Source: Prolixibacteraceae bacterium
GTDB lineage: Bacteria > Bacteroidota > Bacteroidia > Bacteroidales > Prolixibacteraceae
NCBI GenBank assembly: GCA_016930735.1
Contig: JAFGGF010000235.1
Location: forward strand, 1 to 11,082
DNA length: 11,082 nt
Reading direction: 5' to 3'
Part shown: piece by piece, positions 1 through 6,342 of the stretch
Layout: each line of letters opens with the position of its first letter
Numbering within the stretch: position 1 is the stretch's first letter
The notes under the pieces: model-generated
What the model was told of the DNA's origin: nothing
The model's input: only the letters and a program-made list of their open reading frames with translations
Database searches by the model: none
Position numbers and translations under genes: made by a program

Positions 1-1
1 A

Positions 2-67
2 CTACCTGTTCACATTTTCAGTTTAATTTTAGAAAGCCATAAACGATACATGAATTCAGAATTATGA
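2..67 (+). CDS. Possible 3' end of an upstream gene (partial)
   Basis: This frame is open from the window edge for 21 codons and closes with TGA at 65-67. It overlaps the porX start as ATGA, the usual arrangement of translationally coupled genes. The visible tail ends in HKRYMNSEL and matches no family I can name. An open run this short can occur by chance, so the support is mainly the 4-base overlap. The only in-frame ATG (50-52) would give a 5-residue peptide, so if real this is the end of a longer gene lying outside the window. Confidence 0.4.
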   Translation, partial: LPVHIFSLILESHKRYMNSEL

Positions 68-1620
68 GAAAAGTAAGAATACTTTGGACCGACGATGAAA
101 TTGACCTTTTACGAGCACATATAATTTTTCTACAGGAAAAAGGCTATGATGTGGCTACAGCAACAAACGGGACTGATGCAATTCAGATGGTAAAAACCAA
201 CCATTATGACATTATTTTCCTGGATGAGAATATGCCCGGACTTAGCGGACTTGAAACACTTACTGAATTAAAATCGTTGGCACCCAATGTCCCTGTGGTT
301 ATGATCACCAAAAGTGAGGAAGAAAACATTATGGATGAAGCTATCGGGTCAAAAATGTCAGATTACCTTATAAAACCTGTTAATCCGAAACAAATCCTGC
401 TTTCTATAAAAAAGAATGTTGACCAGAAAAGGCTGGTGACCCAACAAACCACTTCGGCATACCAGTCTCAGTTTGCTCAGATAGGGATGCGCCTGAACGA
501 CCGCCTTTCATTTAATGACTGGAAAGACATTTACCGGAAACTGGTTTTTTGGGAAATTGAATTAGGCGATTCAGAAGATTCAGCCATGGACGAGATTCTG
601 GTTATGCAGAAAAATGAAGCAAACAATGCTTTCAGCAGGTATATAAAAGATAATTACCTCAGTTGGTTTGGTAAAGACATTGGTGACCGCCCGTTAATGT
701 CGCCTGATATTTTTAAACACAAGGTTTTCCCGATCCTTAGCAGTGGTAAAAAAGTATTTATGCTGATAATTGATAACCTTCGTTACGACCAGTGGAGGAT
801 TTTAAGTTCAGTGATCAACCAGTATTATAATTCAGTAGAAGAAGAACTTTATTACAGTATACTTCCAACTGCTACTATGTATGCCCGCAATGCAATGTTT
901 GCAGGGCTGATGCCTTCAGAAATTCAAAAACTTTACCCGGACCTCTGGGAACACGACGATAACGAAGGAAATAAAAACCGGCACGAAGAAGAGCTGCTTG
1001 CTAAACAGATGGCACGTTATGCTAGGAAAGAGAAGTTTTCCTATGAAAAAGTAAATAACTTAAAAGCAGGGCATAAAGTTGTTGAAAATATCAGGAATAC
1101 ATTAAAAAACGATCTATCGGTATTGGTATTCAATTTTGTGGACATGATCTCCCATGCCCGAACTGAAATGGAATTGATCAAGGAACTGGCAAACGACGAA
1201 AAAGCTTACCGTTCATTAACCTTAAGCTGGTTTAACAATTCACCGCTGCTCGAACTGATCAGGGCACTGGCCGAAAACAATATCCACCTGGTGGTTACAA
1301 CCGACCATGGCACAATAAAAGTCAATAATCCGGTTAAGGTAATCGGCGACCGCGAAACCAACACAAATTTACGTTACAAACTTGGGCGGAACCTGAATTA
1401 TCAGGCAAAACAGGTATTTGATGTTACAAATCCGGGGAAAGCTTATTTGCCGATCAGGAATGTCAGCTCAACTTATATTTTTGCACAGAACGACGACTTT
1501 TTTGTTTATCCTAATGATTATAATTATTACGCTAATTACTATAAAAATACTTTCCAGCATGGGGGTATTTCGATGGAAGAGATGATTATTCCGGTGGTTA
1601 CAATGGCTCCTAAAAATTAA
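64..1620 (+). CDS. porX: PorX-type response regulator with PglZ phosphodiesterase domain
   Basis: This is a 518-residue cytoplasmic response regulator of the PorX family, which with the kinase PorY and the sigma factor SigP controls type IX secretion in Bacteroidota. Residues 1-120 form a receiver domain: acidic pair D10/D11, phospho-acceptor D54 in FLDENMPG, switch T82 and conserved K104. A helical linker leads to a PglZ domain of the alkaline-phosphatase fold at about 210-518. Its metal-site candidates are all present: D237 in LIIDNLRYDQW, nucleophile T271 in LPTATMYAR, D360 and H364 in FVDMISH, D414 and H415 in TTDHGT, and H499 in QHGGIS. Structural work on PorX describes a zinc phosphodiesterase acting on oligonucleotides, with the equivalent threonine essential; every such residue seems intact here. 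The start follows an ATGA overlap with a possible upstream gene, and MRKVRILWTDDE is the expected N-terminus. No Shine-Dalgarno sequence is visible. The identification is firm; control of T9SS here is inferred from the family. Confidence 0.95.
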   Translation: MRKVRILWTDDEIDLLRAHIIFLQEKGYDVATATNGTDAIQMVKTNHYDIIFLDENMPGLSGLETLTELKSLAPNVPVVMITKSEEENIMDEAIGSKMSDYLIKPVNPKQILLSIKKNVDQKRLVTQQTTSAYQSQFAQIGMRLNDRLSFNDWKDIYRKLVFWEIELGDSEDSAMDEILVMQKNEANNAFSRYIKDNYLSWFGKDIGDRPLMSPDIFKHKVFPILSSGKKVFMLIIDNLRYDQWRILSSVINQYYNSVEEELYYSILPTATMYARNAMFAGLMPSEIQKLYPDLWEHDDNEGNKNRHEEELLAKQMARYARKEKFSYEKVNNLKAGHKVVENIRNTLKNDLSVLVFNFVDMISHARTEMELIKELANDEKAYRSLTLSWFNNSPLLELIRALAENNIHLVVTTDHGTIKVNNPVKVIGDRETNTNLRYKLGRNLNYQAKQVFDVTNPGKAYLPIRNVSSTYIFAQNDDFFVYPNDYNYYANYYKNTFQHGGISMEEMIIPVVTMAPKN

Positions 1621-1683
1621 TGTGTTTATACCCGCTAAAAGGTTTCAGTCTTATAGGTGGATTCAAGAAGTTTGTATTTGGTA

Positions 1684-2532
1684 TTAAAGGTGGTTTTGTT
1701 TTACCACAAAATCACCATAATTTGCACCAACAACCTGACCGATATGCTCGCATTTTATCATCATAAGGTTGAATAACCGGGGGTTCTTTTCATGCATTAA
1801 ACCTTCAAAATTCCCCATTCCCTTGGCAATAATTAAATCTGCCGACTTATATATTTTCAGGAATTCTTTACTAACACGATGTAAAAGGGTAGAAGGGCTA
1901 TCATCGCCATTGCTTATAAGAGTTGCAAATTCATCTATACCGACTTCAAGGGCTTCTTTCATAGTGATATCGTTTAAAACAACTTTATCGCGGACTGCAA
2001 ACCAAACATTCTGATGGTTAATGGTTTCAAGAAAAAGTTTATCCAGAACAATTTCACCGCAATTATCGCCGAGGTACAGAATTGTTTCAGCCTTTTTTAT
2101 TGCCTTTTTTAATTGCCCGGAATGATCGATGGCAAATTCACTTTTTAATACCCTTTTTATGGTTTCATCAATATTGAATCGGTGGGCAGGTCCAAAATCA
2201 ATAATATTTCCGGCAATGGCAAGGCGTAAAGCTGTGTCGAACTGATTGGGTGATTCTTTAACAAGCTTTTGAAATTCGGGGTACCGGCTGAGAAGCATTA
2301 GATTGCTTTCCTTTTTTTCAACTTCATAAGGATCACTGATGGGTGAAAAATGTTTCAGTTTTTCAATAATATTCCTTGTTACTTCGGGTGAAAAACTCTT
2401 CCGGTAATCAATTCTTGAAATTTCAAAATTCAGTTCTTCCTGTAAAACCAACTGGTCTTCTTTTTTAATCCCGAATTTTTTCATCCGGGAAGGCAGGGAA
2501 TCCATCTGGCACTTTAAACATTCATATTGCAT
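1684..2532 (-). CDS. DUF89/ARMT1-like damage-control phosphatase
   Basis: This 282-residue protein belongs to the DUF89 family, metal-dependent phosphatases thought to remove harmful or misplaced phosphometabolites such as sugar phosphates. The substrate of this one cannot be read from the sequence. Visible family marks are an N-terminal CxxC (C5, C8), AGNIIDFG at 107-114, the metal-binding GDNCGE at 155-160 (D156, N157), VLNDITMKEA with N187/D188, SNGDDSP at 207-213, and KGMGNFEG at 237-244. The length suits the stand-alone prokaryotic members. ATG at 2530-2532 is chosen because the next methionine (residue 10) would remove the CxxC. A TATTTTTGC promoter box ends three bases before this ATG, so the mRNA is probably leaderless. 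The gene is transcribed alone: the aldehyde dehydrogenase upstream ends in a terminator, and porX converges from the other side with a 63-bp gap. Family assignment is firm, exact role unknown. Confidence 0.88.
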   Translation of the reverse strand: MQYECLKCQMDSLPSRMKKFGIKKEDQLVLQEELNFEISRIDYRKSFSPEVTRNIIEKLKHFSPISDPYEVEKKESNLMLLSRYPEFQKLVKESPNQFDTALRLAIAGNIIDFGPAHRFNIDETIKRVLKSEFAIDHSGQLKKAIKKAETILYLGDNCGEIVLDKLFLETINHQNVWFAVRDKVVLNDITMKEALEVGIDEFATLISNGDDSPSTLLHRVSKEFLKIYKSADLIIAKGMGNFEGLMHEKNPRLFNLMMIKCEHIGQVVGANYGDFVVKQNHL

Positions 2533-2535
2533 ATT

Positions 2536-2569
2536 GCAAAAATAGAAGTATTTACAGAGACTGATCTAA
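2536..2569 (-). promoter_or_regulatory. Promoter of the DUF89 gene
   Basis: The minus strand reads TATTTTTGC at 2544-2536, an exact match to the Bacteroidota -7 element TAnnTTTG. TTAG at 2569-2566, one mismatch from the -33 element TTTG, lies 21 bases upstream. Only four bases separate the final G of the box from the ATG, so transcription should begin at or next to the start codon. Confidence 0.6.
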
Positions 2570-2600
2570 AAAAATAAAGGTTCAACAATATAATTGAGGA

Positions 2601-2635
2601 AAAATAAAAAAGCAGGTTACCTTAATAATAACCTG
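2601..2635 (-). terminator. Intrinsic terminator of the aldehyde dehydrogenase gene
   Basis: On the minus strand CAGGTTA (2635-2629) pairs perfectly with TAACCTG (2619-2613) around a 9-base loop. A single C and the tract TTTTTTATTTT (2611-2601) follow. The stem contains the last codons and the TAA stop (2619-2617) of the aldehyde dehydrogenase, so terminator and coding sequence overlap. It separates this gene from the DUF89 gene downstream. Confidence 0.75.
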
Positions 2636-3996
2636 ATAACTTTTAATGCCCACTTTTTATAAGGAGGATAACGAAGTGGCAGATCAAACAAAGTTGTGGT
2701 TTTCAGTACCGAACGTTTATGCGAAAAGGTTTCAAAAGTGAATTTTCCGTGGTACCCAGCTCCCATGCCGCTGTTCCCGATGCCGCCAAACGGAAGTTTA
2801 TGGTTTACAAAATGCAGTACTGAATCGTTTATACAGGCATCGCCCGAAGAAACCTGCCTGAGAAATTGTTTTTGCCTTTTTTTATCAGAAGAATACAAAT
2901 ATGCAACCAGCGGTTTTTCTTTTTTATTAATAAAAGAAATAGCTTCATCAAATTCGGAATAAGAAATAACCGGTAAAACCGGGCCAAAAATTTCATCCTG
3001 CATAAGCGGCGATTCCGGATCAACATCGGTCAGGATTGTCGGTGAAATATATTTGTCGTTTTCATCTGCTTTTCCACCATAATAAACAGATCCGGATTTA
3101 AGGTAGCTTGTTATCCTGTCAACTGCAGAATCATTAACGATTCGCATGTAATTTTTGCTTTTCTGAGGATCGGAGGTATAAAAAAATTTGATATTTTTTT
3201 CGACTTCAGTTAAAAACTCTTTTTCAATATTTTTATGGATCAGCAAATAATCGACAGCTACACACGATTGCCCCACATTATAGAATTTTCCCCACGTCAC
3301 CCGTTTGGCAGCAATTTGAAGGTTGCAGTTTTCATCGACTAAAGCCGGATTTTTTCCACCCAGTTCAAGCACTACGGGAGTCAGGTTTTTCGATGCAGCT
3401 TCCATTACAATTTTTCCAACCCGGGGGCTGCCTGTAAAAAATATCAAATCCCATCTTTCTTTTAAAAGCTTTTTGTTCACTTCAACATCACCTTCTATTA
3501 CATGAATATAATTATCAGGGAAGGTACTGTTAATGATATTGGCAATTGCTGACGATGTTTCAGGGCTTTGCTCCGAAGGTTTTAAAATAGCAGTATTCCC
3601 TGCCGATATTGCCCCGATCAAAGGGATCAAACACAGTTGAACCGGAAAATTGAAAGCCCCTATTATTAATACTCTTCCAAAAGGAATTGATTGAATTCTG
3701 CCGGAGGAAGGGAAACAGATCAAGGGTGTGAAAGTCTTTTTATCACGGGACCATTTTTTTAATTTTCGGATGTGAAGGCTTATTTCGTTATAGAACAGGC
3801 CCAGTTCAGAAGAATAAGCTTCCGCTTCCGACTTTCTTAAATCACTCCAGAGAGCATTGTAAATCAATTTTTCATTATTTTCAACCGACTGTTTTAATTT
3901 TTTTAACTGGCTGATCCTGAATCGAATGTTCCGGGTTTGATAAGAATTGAAAAATACATCCTGTTTTTTCAGAAGATCGGAGAAAGTCGTATCCAT
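2617..3996 (-). CDS. Aldehyde dehydrogenase, ALDH3 type
   Basis: This 459-residue NAD(P)-dependent aldehyde dehydrogenase oxidises aldehydes to carboxylic acids. The ALDH3-like layout suggests medium- or long-chain fatty or aromatic aldehydes. The catalytic set is complete: oxyanion-hole N116 in GAFNFP, cofactor-binding K139 in LKPSE, FTGSPRVGK at 187-195, general base E211 in ELGGK, nucleophile C245 in VGQSC, and E335 in DEIFGP. These sit within two positions of their places in mammalian ALDH3A1. The C-terminal YPPYKKW followed by a basic-hydrophobic tail is also typical of the group; the tail could lie on a membrane, which is inference. The gene starts 61 bp after rnpA with no clear terminator between, so the two may be cotranscribed. 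A 10-bp inverted repeat (3999-4008 with 4032-4041) sits just before the start codon. The reaction class is certain; the substrate is not. Confidence 0.93.
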   Translation of the reverse strand: MDTTFSDLLKKQDVFFNSYQTRNIRFRISQLKKLKQSVENNEKLIYNALWSDLRKSEAEAYSSELGLFYNEISLHIRKLKKWSRDKKTFTPLICFPSSGRIQSIPFGRVLIIGAFNFPVQLCLIPLIGAISAGNTAILKPSEQSPETSSAIANIINSTFPDNYIHVIEGDVEVNKKLLKERWDLIFFTGSPRVGKIVMEAASKNLTPVVLELGGKNPALVDENCNLQIAAKRVTWGKFYNVGQSCVAVDYLLIHKNIEKEFLTEVEKNIKFFYTSDPQKSKNYMRIVNDSAVDRITSYLKSGSVYYGGKADENDKYISPTILTDVDPESPLMQDEIFGPVLPVISYSEFDEAISFINKKEKPLVAYLYSSDKKRQKQFLRQVSSGDACINDSVLHFVNHKLPFGGIGNSGMGAGYHGKFTFETFSHKRSVLKTTTLFDLPLRYPPYKKWALKVIRLLLR

Positions 3997-3998
3997 TA

Positions 3999-4041
3999 GC
4001 AGTTTTTTTCTAAAATTAAATAATCGCCTTCAAAAAACTGC
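3999..4041. repeat. Inverted repeat in front of the aldehyde dehydrogenase gene
   Basis: GCAGTTTTTT at 3999-4008 is the exact reverse complement of AAAAAACTGC at 4032-4041, with a 23-base AT-rich spacer. The inner arm ends two bases before the ATG at 3996. It could be an operator, a leader hairpin affecting ribosome access, or part of a weak rnpA terminator. The arms are mostly A/T, so chance is possible. Confidence 0.35.
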
Positions 4042-4057
4042 CTGATCCCGGTTTTTT

Positions 4058-4429
4058 TTAAGCAAGTCTCTCTAAAATGGTTTTTATGCTTTTTTCAATA
4101 GTAACAAACGGGAGGATATCACGGGCTACATAAATAAACATCAGATCCAGTTTTTTTTCTTTCAGATTTTCATAAAACCCTGATTTATTTATTCGGTAAG
4201 CTTCCCTCATCCTTCGTTTCAGCAGGTTTCTTTTTACAGCTTTTTGGAAATTTTTTTTACTCACGCTGAATCCTGCTTTTGCCGGGTAATCGTCATTTGA
4301 AACAGTTTCCAGAAATACAACTTTAACAGGATAAATCAACATTGAATTACCTTTTTCAAAAAGTCCGGCAATTCGTTTTATCCCGGTAAGCCGTTCTTTC
4401 TTTTTAAAAGAATTTGAGTGACTACCCAT
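4058..4429 (-). CDS. rnpA: Ribonuclease P protein component
   Basis: This 123-residue basic protein is the subunit of RNase P that helps the catalytic RNA cut the 5' leader from pre-tRNAs. The N-terminal FKKKERLTG motif (8-16), the central GFSVSKK strand (53-59) and the arginine-rich RNR motif running from K66 to E76 (KRNLLKRRMRE) are all present and correctly spaced, and the length is normal for the family. rpmH and dnaA, its neighbours in many bacteria, are absent from the window; yidD, another common partner, does not follow, and an aldehyde dehydrogenase does. ATG at 4427-4429 is used because a strong promoter box ends seven bases upstream, leaving almost no 5' leader, and no Shine-Dalgarno sequence is seen. 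The hemD terminator lies immediately upstream, so rnpA should be transcribed from its own promoter. Confidence 0.95.
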   Translation of the reverse strand: MGSHSNSFKKKERLTGIKRIAGLFEKGNSMLIYPVKVVFLETVSNDDYPAKAGFSVSKKNFQKAVKRNLLKRRMREAYRINKSGFYENLKEKKLDLMFIYVARDILPFVTIEKSIKTILERLA

Positions 4430-4436
4430 AATAATT

Positions 4437-4467
4437 CAAAAGTAAATATAAGCAGGTGAAGTACAAA
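4437..4467 (-). promoter_or_regulatory. Promoter of rnpA
   Basis: The minus strand reads TTTG (4467-4464), 19 bases, then TACTTTTG (4444-4437). This fits the Bacteroidota promoter consensus TTTG-N19-TAnnTTTG fully. Seven bases separate the box from the rnpA ATG, so the 5' leader should be only a few bases. The -33 element is the end of the U-tract of the hemD terminator. Confidence 0.75.
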
Positions 4468-4498
4468 ACAAAAAAAAGCCAGCTTCAATGGCTGGCTT
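4464..4498 (-). terminator. Intrinsic terminator of hemD
   Basis: On the minus strand AAGCCAGC (4498-4491) and GCTGGCTT (4483-4476) form a perfect 8-bp stem with a 7-base loop, followed by TTTTTTTTGTTTTG. It begins 17 bases after the hemD stop. The same sequence read on the plus strand has a poor T-tract, so it mainly serves the minus strand. Confidence 0.85.
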
Positions 4499-4515
4499 CC
4501 TTTATATGATCAATA

Positions 4516-5259
4516 TTATTTATTGTTGTTTTTAATAAATTGCTCCAGTGCCATAGTCATCGAAGGGGCTTGCGGGGTAGGCGCCTCAATATCGAGCCTT
4601 AACCCTGCTTCCTTAACTGCGCTTGCCGTTGACGGGCCAAACGATGCTATTTTGGTATCGTTTTGTTTAAAATCCGGAAAGTTTTGAAGTAACGATTTGA
4701 TCCCGGAAGGACTAAAAAATACCAGGATATCGTAATTAACATCTTTCAGGTCGGAAAGGTCACTGCTAACAGTACGATACAAAACTGCTTTTGTATATTT
4801 ATAGCCACATTTGTCAAGCAGGTCAGGGATTTCCTCTTTGTGAATATGTGAAAGCGGGACAAGGAATTTTTCATCCTTGTGTTTTTTCATTACCTCGGTT
4901 AAATCGTTAAGTTTTCCGTTTCCATAGAAAATTTTCCGTTTCCGGTAAATAATATATTTCTGCAGATAAAAAGCCGTGGCTTCCGAAACACAAAAATATT
5001 TCATAGTATCAGGAATAGTAATCCTTAATTCCTGGCTGATCCTGAAAAAATGGTCAATGGCTGTCCTGCTTGTAAAAATAACAGCACTATGATCAAGTAT
5101 CTGTATTCTTGTTTGCCTGAACTCTTTTGCAGAAACACCTTCCACCTGTATAAAAGGCCGAAAATCAATTTTAATATTTGTTTTTTCTGCCAGGTCAAAG
5201 TAGGGAGATTTATCCGTGTCAGGCTTTGGTTGTGAAACAAGTATTTTTTTTACTTTCAA
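4516..5259 (-). CDS. hemD: Uroporphyrinogen-III synthase (TTG start)
   Basis: This 247-residue cytoplasmic enzyme should close and isomerise hydroxymethylbilane to uroporphyrinogen III, the branch point to haem, sirohaem and cobalamin. HemD sequences diverge strongly, but the two-lobed pattern is clear: KKILVSQPKP at 4-13, TSRTAIDHFF in the first lobe, FFSPSGIKSL and IASFGPSTASAVKEAG in the second, then the usual APTPQAPSM segment near the end. The start is TTG at 5259-5257. An in-frame TAA lies a short way upstream with no ATG or GTG between, and TTG places the conserved N-terminus correctly. The gene follows DUF4271 by 33 bp with no recognisable promoter between, so the two probably form one operon closed by the terminator at 4464-4498. 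No other haem gene is in the window. An ATT start a few codons upstream cannot be excluded. Confidence 0.9.
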   Translation of the reverse strand: MKVKKILVSQPKPDTDKSPYFDLAEKTNIKIDFRPFIQVEGVSAKEFRQTRIQILDHSAVIFTSRTAIDHFFRISQELRITIPDTMKYFCVSEATAFYLQKYIIYRKRKIFYGNGKLNDLTEVMKKHKDEKFLVPLSHIHKEEIPDLLDKCGYKYTKAVLYRTVSSDLSDLKDVNYDILVFFSPSGIKSLLQNFPDFKQNDTKIASFGPSTASAVKEAGLRLDIEAPTPQAPSMTMALEQFIKNNNK

Positions 5260-5292
5260 GTGAATTACAATTAATTTGACTTAAAATCCTTC

Positions 5293-6270
5293 TCACACTA
5301 ATACCATTTTAAAAATTAGAAGCAATGGTAAAATTTCAAGGCTACAAAGGTATAAAAAGAGATAAAATATAGAAAACTGTTTCTTCAATAATATTAAAAC
5401 GCCACGCTGGAGCGACATTCCGTAGAAAAAAATGACCAAAATCAAGCCAATTATTACAAAAAAATTGGAGTTAAAAATGGGAGAAAATGCAATTATTACA
5501 ACAATTGGAGTTAAAAGTAAACCCAGAACCCGGTTATAATTATTCAGGTTAAAGAGGTATTCAATTGTCTCTTCCTGGCCCTTATTTACAAAACCAATCA
5601 TTAAATAAACCAACCGTTTAAAGACAAAATATCCTAAAACTCCAGCGATACAATATAAAAAAAGGCTAAAGCTTTGAACAGGTAAATCAACCTTTAAATA
5701 AATAAATGCCTGATAAACAAAGAGTGAAAAAATGAAGTAAAAGTAAATATCAAGCCTGAAAGCACCATCAACAAGAGAATAGGATCTTTCGCGGAACATC
5801 CTTGTTGATGTAGGGTAATTAAATGTCGATTTAAATAAATGCGATAAATAATTGGCAAAGGGCTTTCTTATGGATGCAAATATTATCAGGTTCGTTAAAA
5901 GAATTATTGTGATCCAATCTAAGTTAGTGTTGTTCAGCTTCCTTTCAGGTAATATAATTTCTCCAACAGGTTCAGGTTGCAAAGTTGATATGGAAACCTC
6001 CGTTTGTGGTTTAATAATACTGGAAGAATCAGCTAAAGCAATTTGTTCAGCACGGGTTCTCACAGAATTTTTCTGTATTGCTACTTTGGTAGTTTCAGGT
6101 TTGGAGATTTTTCTTTTTCGTTCAAAAGCAGTATCGATCCGTAATTTTTCTGCCGAAATTAAAGATGGTTTTACGTTGAGTGAAACAGGCGGTTTTACCT
6201 GCAAATGAATATCATTCAGGTTTTTAACCTTAAGAGTATCCTGATCCTGATATGAAATAAAATAATCCAT
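5293..6270 (-). CDS. DUF4271 membrane protein
   Basis: This 325-residue protein of unknown function is recognised as DUF4271, a Bacteroidota membrane family often encoded next to hemD, as here. Residues 1-115 are hydrophilic and rich in K, E and S, with no signal peptide. About six hydrophobic helices follow, near 117-134, 173-193, 200-228, 247-265, 270-287 and 299-322. The last ends in YLCSLEILPLLLIFK, the most characteristic stretch of the family. The location is therefore the inner membrane, with the N-terminal region probably cytoplasmic. A promoter box ends 13 bases before the ATG, giving a short leader, and the gene is likely cotranscribed with hemD. No enzymatic motif is visible. A role in envelope or tetrapyrrole biology is only a guess from context. 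Confidence 0.85.
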   Translation of the reverse strand: MDYFISYQDQDTLKVKNLNDIHLQVKPPVSLNVKPSLISAEKLRIDTAFERKRKISKPETTKVAIQKNSVRTRAEQIALADSSSIIKPQTEVSISTLQPEPVGEIILPERKLNNTNLDWITIILLTNLIIFASIRKPFANYLSHLFKSTFNYPTSTRMFRERSYSLVDGAFRLDIYFYFIFSLFVYQAFIYLKVDLPVQSFSLFLYCIAGVLGYFVFKRLVYLMIGFVNKGQEETIEYLFNLNNYNRVLGLLLTPIVVIIAFSPIFNSNFFVIIGLILVIFFYGMSLQRGVLILLKKQFSIFYLFLYLCSLEILPLLLIFKMVLV

Positions 6271-6283
6271 AATTACCGGGATA

Positions 6284-6317
6284 CAAAGATACTGAAAATC
6301 TTAACTGTTCGGATAAA
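6284..6317 (-). promoter_or_regulatory. Promoter of DUF4271-hemD
   Basis: The minus strand reads TATCTTTG at 6291-6284, an exact TAnnTTTG box, 13 bases before the DUF4271 ATG. A weaker -33 candidate, TTTA, is at 6317-6314 with 22-base spacing. It overlaps the upstream part of the divergent dus promoter. Confidence 0.6.
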
Positions 6318-6338
6318 TCTTTATTTTAGTATTTTTGC
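6308..6338 (+). promoter_or_regulatory. Promoter of the dus gene
   Basis: TATTTTTGC at 6330-6338 matches the Bacteroidota -7 element exactly. The best -33 candidate, TTCG at 6308-6311, is one base off TTTG with 18-base spacing, so the upstream element is weak. Five bases lie between the box G and the ATG at 6343, predicting a leaderless or nearly leaderless mRNA. Confidence 0.6.
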
Positions 6339-6342
6339 AGGA

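Noticed and set aside
22..35. A 14-base match, TTTAATTTTAGAAA, shared by the regions upstream of porX (22-35) and of the aldehyde dehydrogenase (4020-4007, minus strand).
   Set aside because: It is AT-rich, has no matching -33 element, lies in a possibly coding frame upstream of porX, and sits at different distances from the two start codons.
1689..1716. An 11-bp stem with one G-T pair and a short loop between porX and the DUF89 gene, a possible two-way terminator.
   Set aside because: It lies in the last codons of the DUF89 gene and has no proper T-tract on either strand.
2696..2962. Open frames antisense to the aldehyde dehydrogenase, to the DUF89 gene (1769-2014) and to DUF4271 (5852-6208).
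   Set aside because: Their translations are low in recognisable structure and they lie wholly within confidently identified genes.
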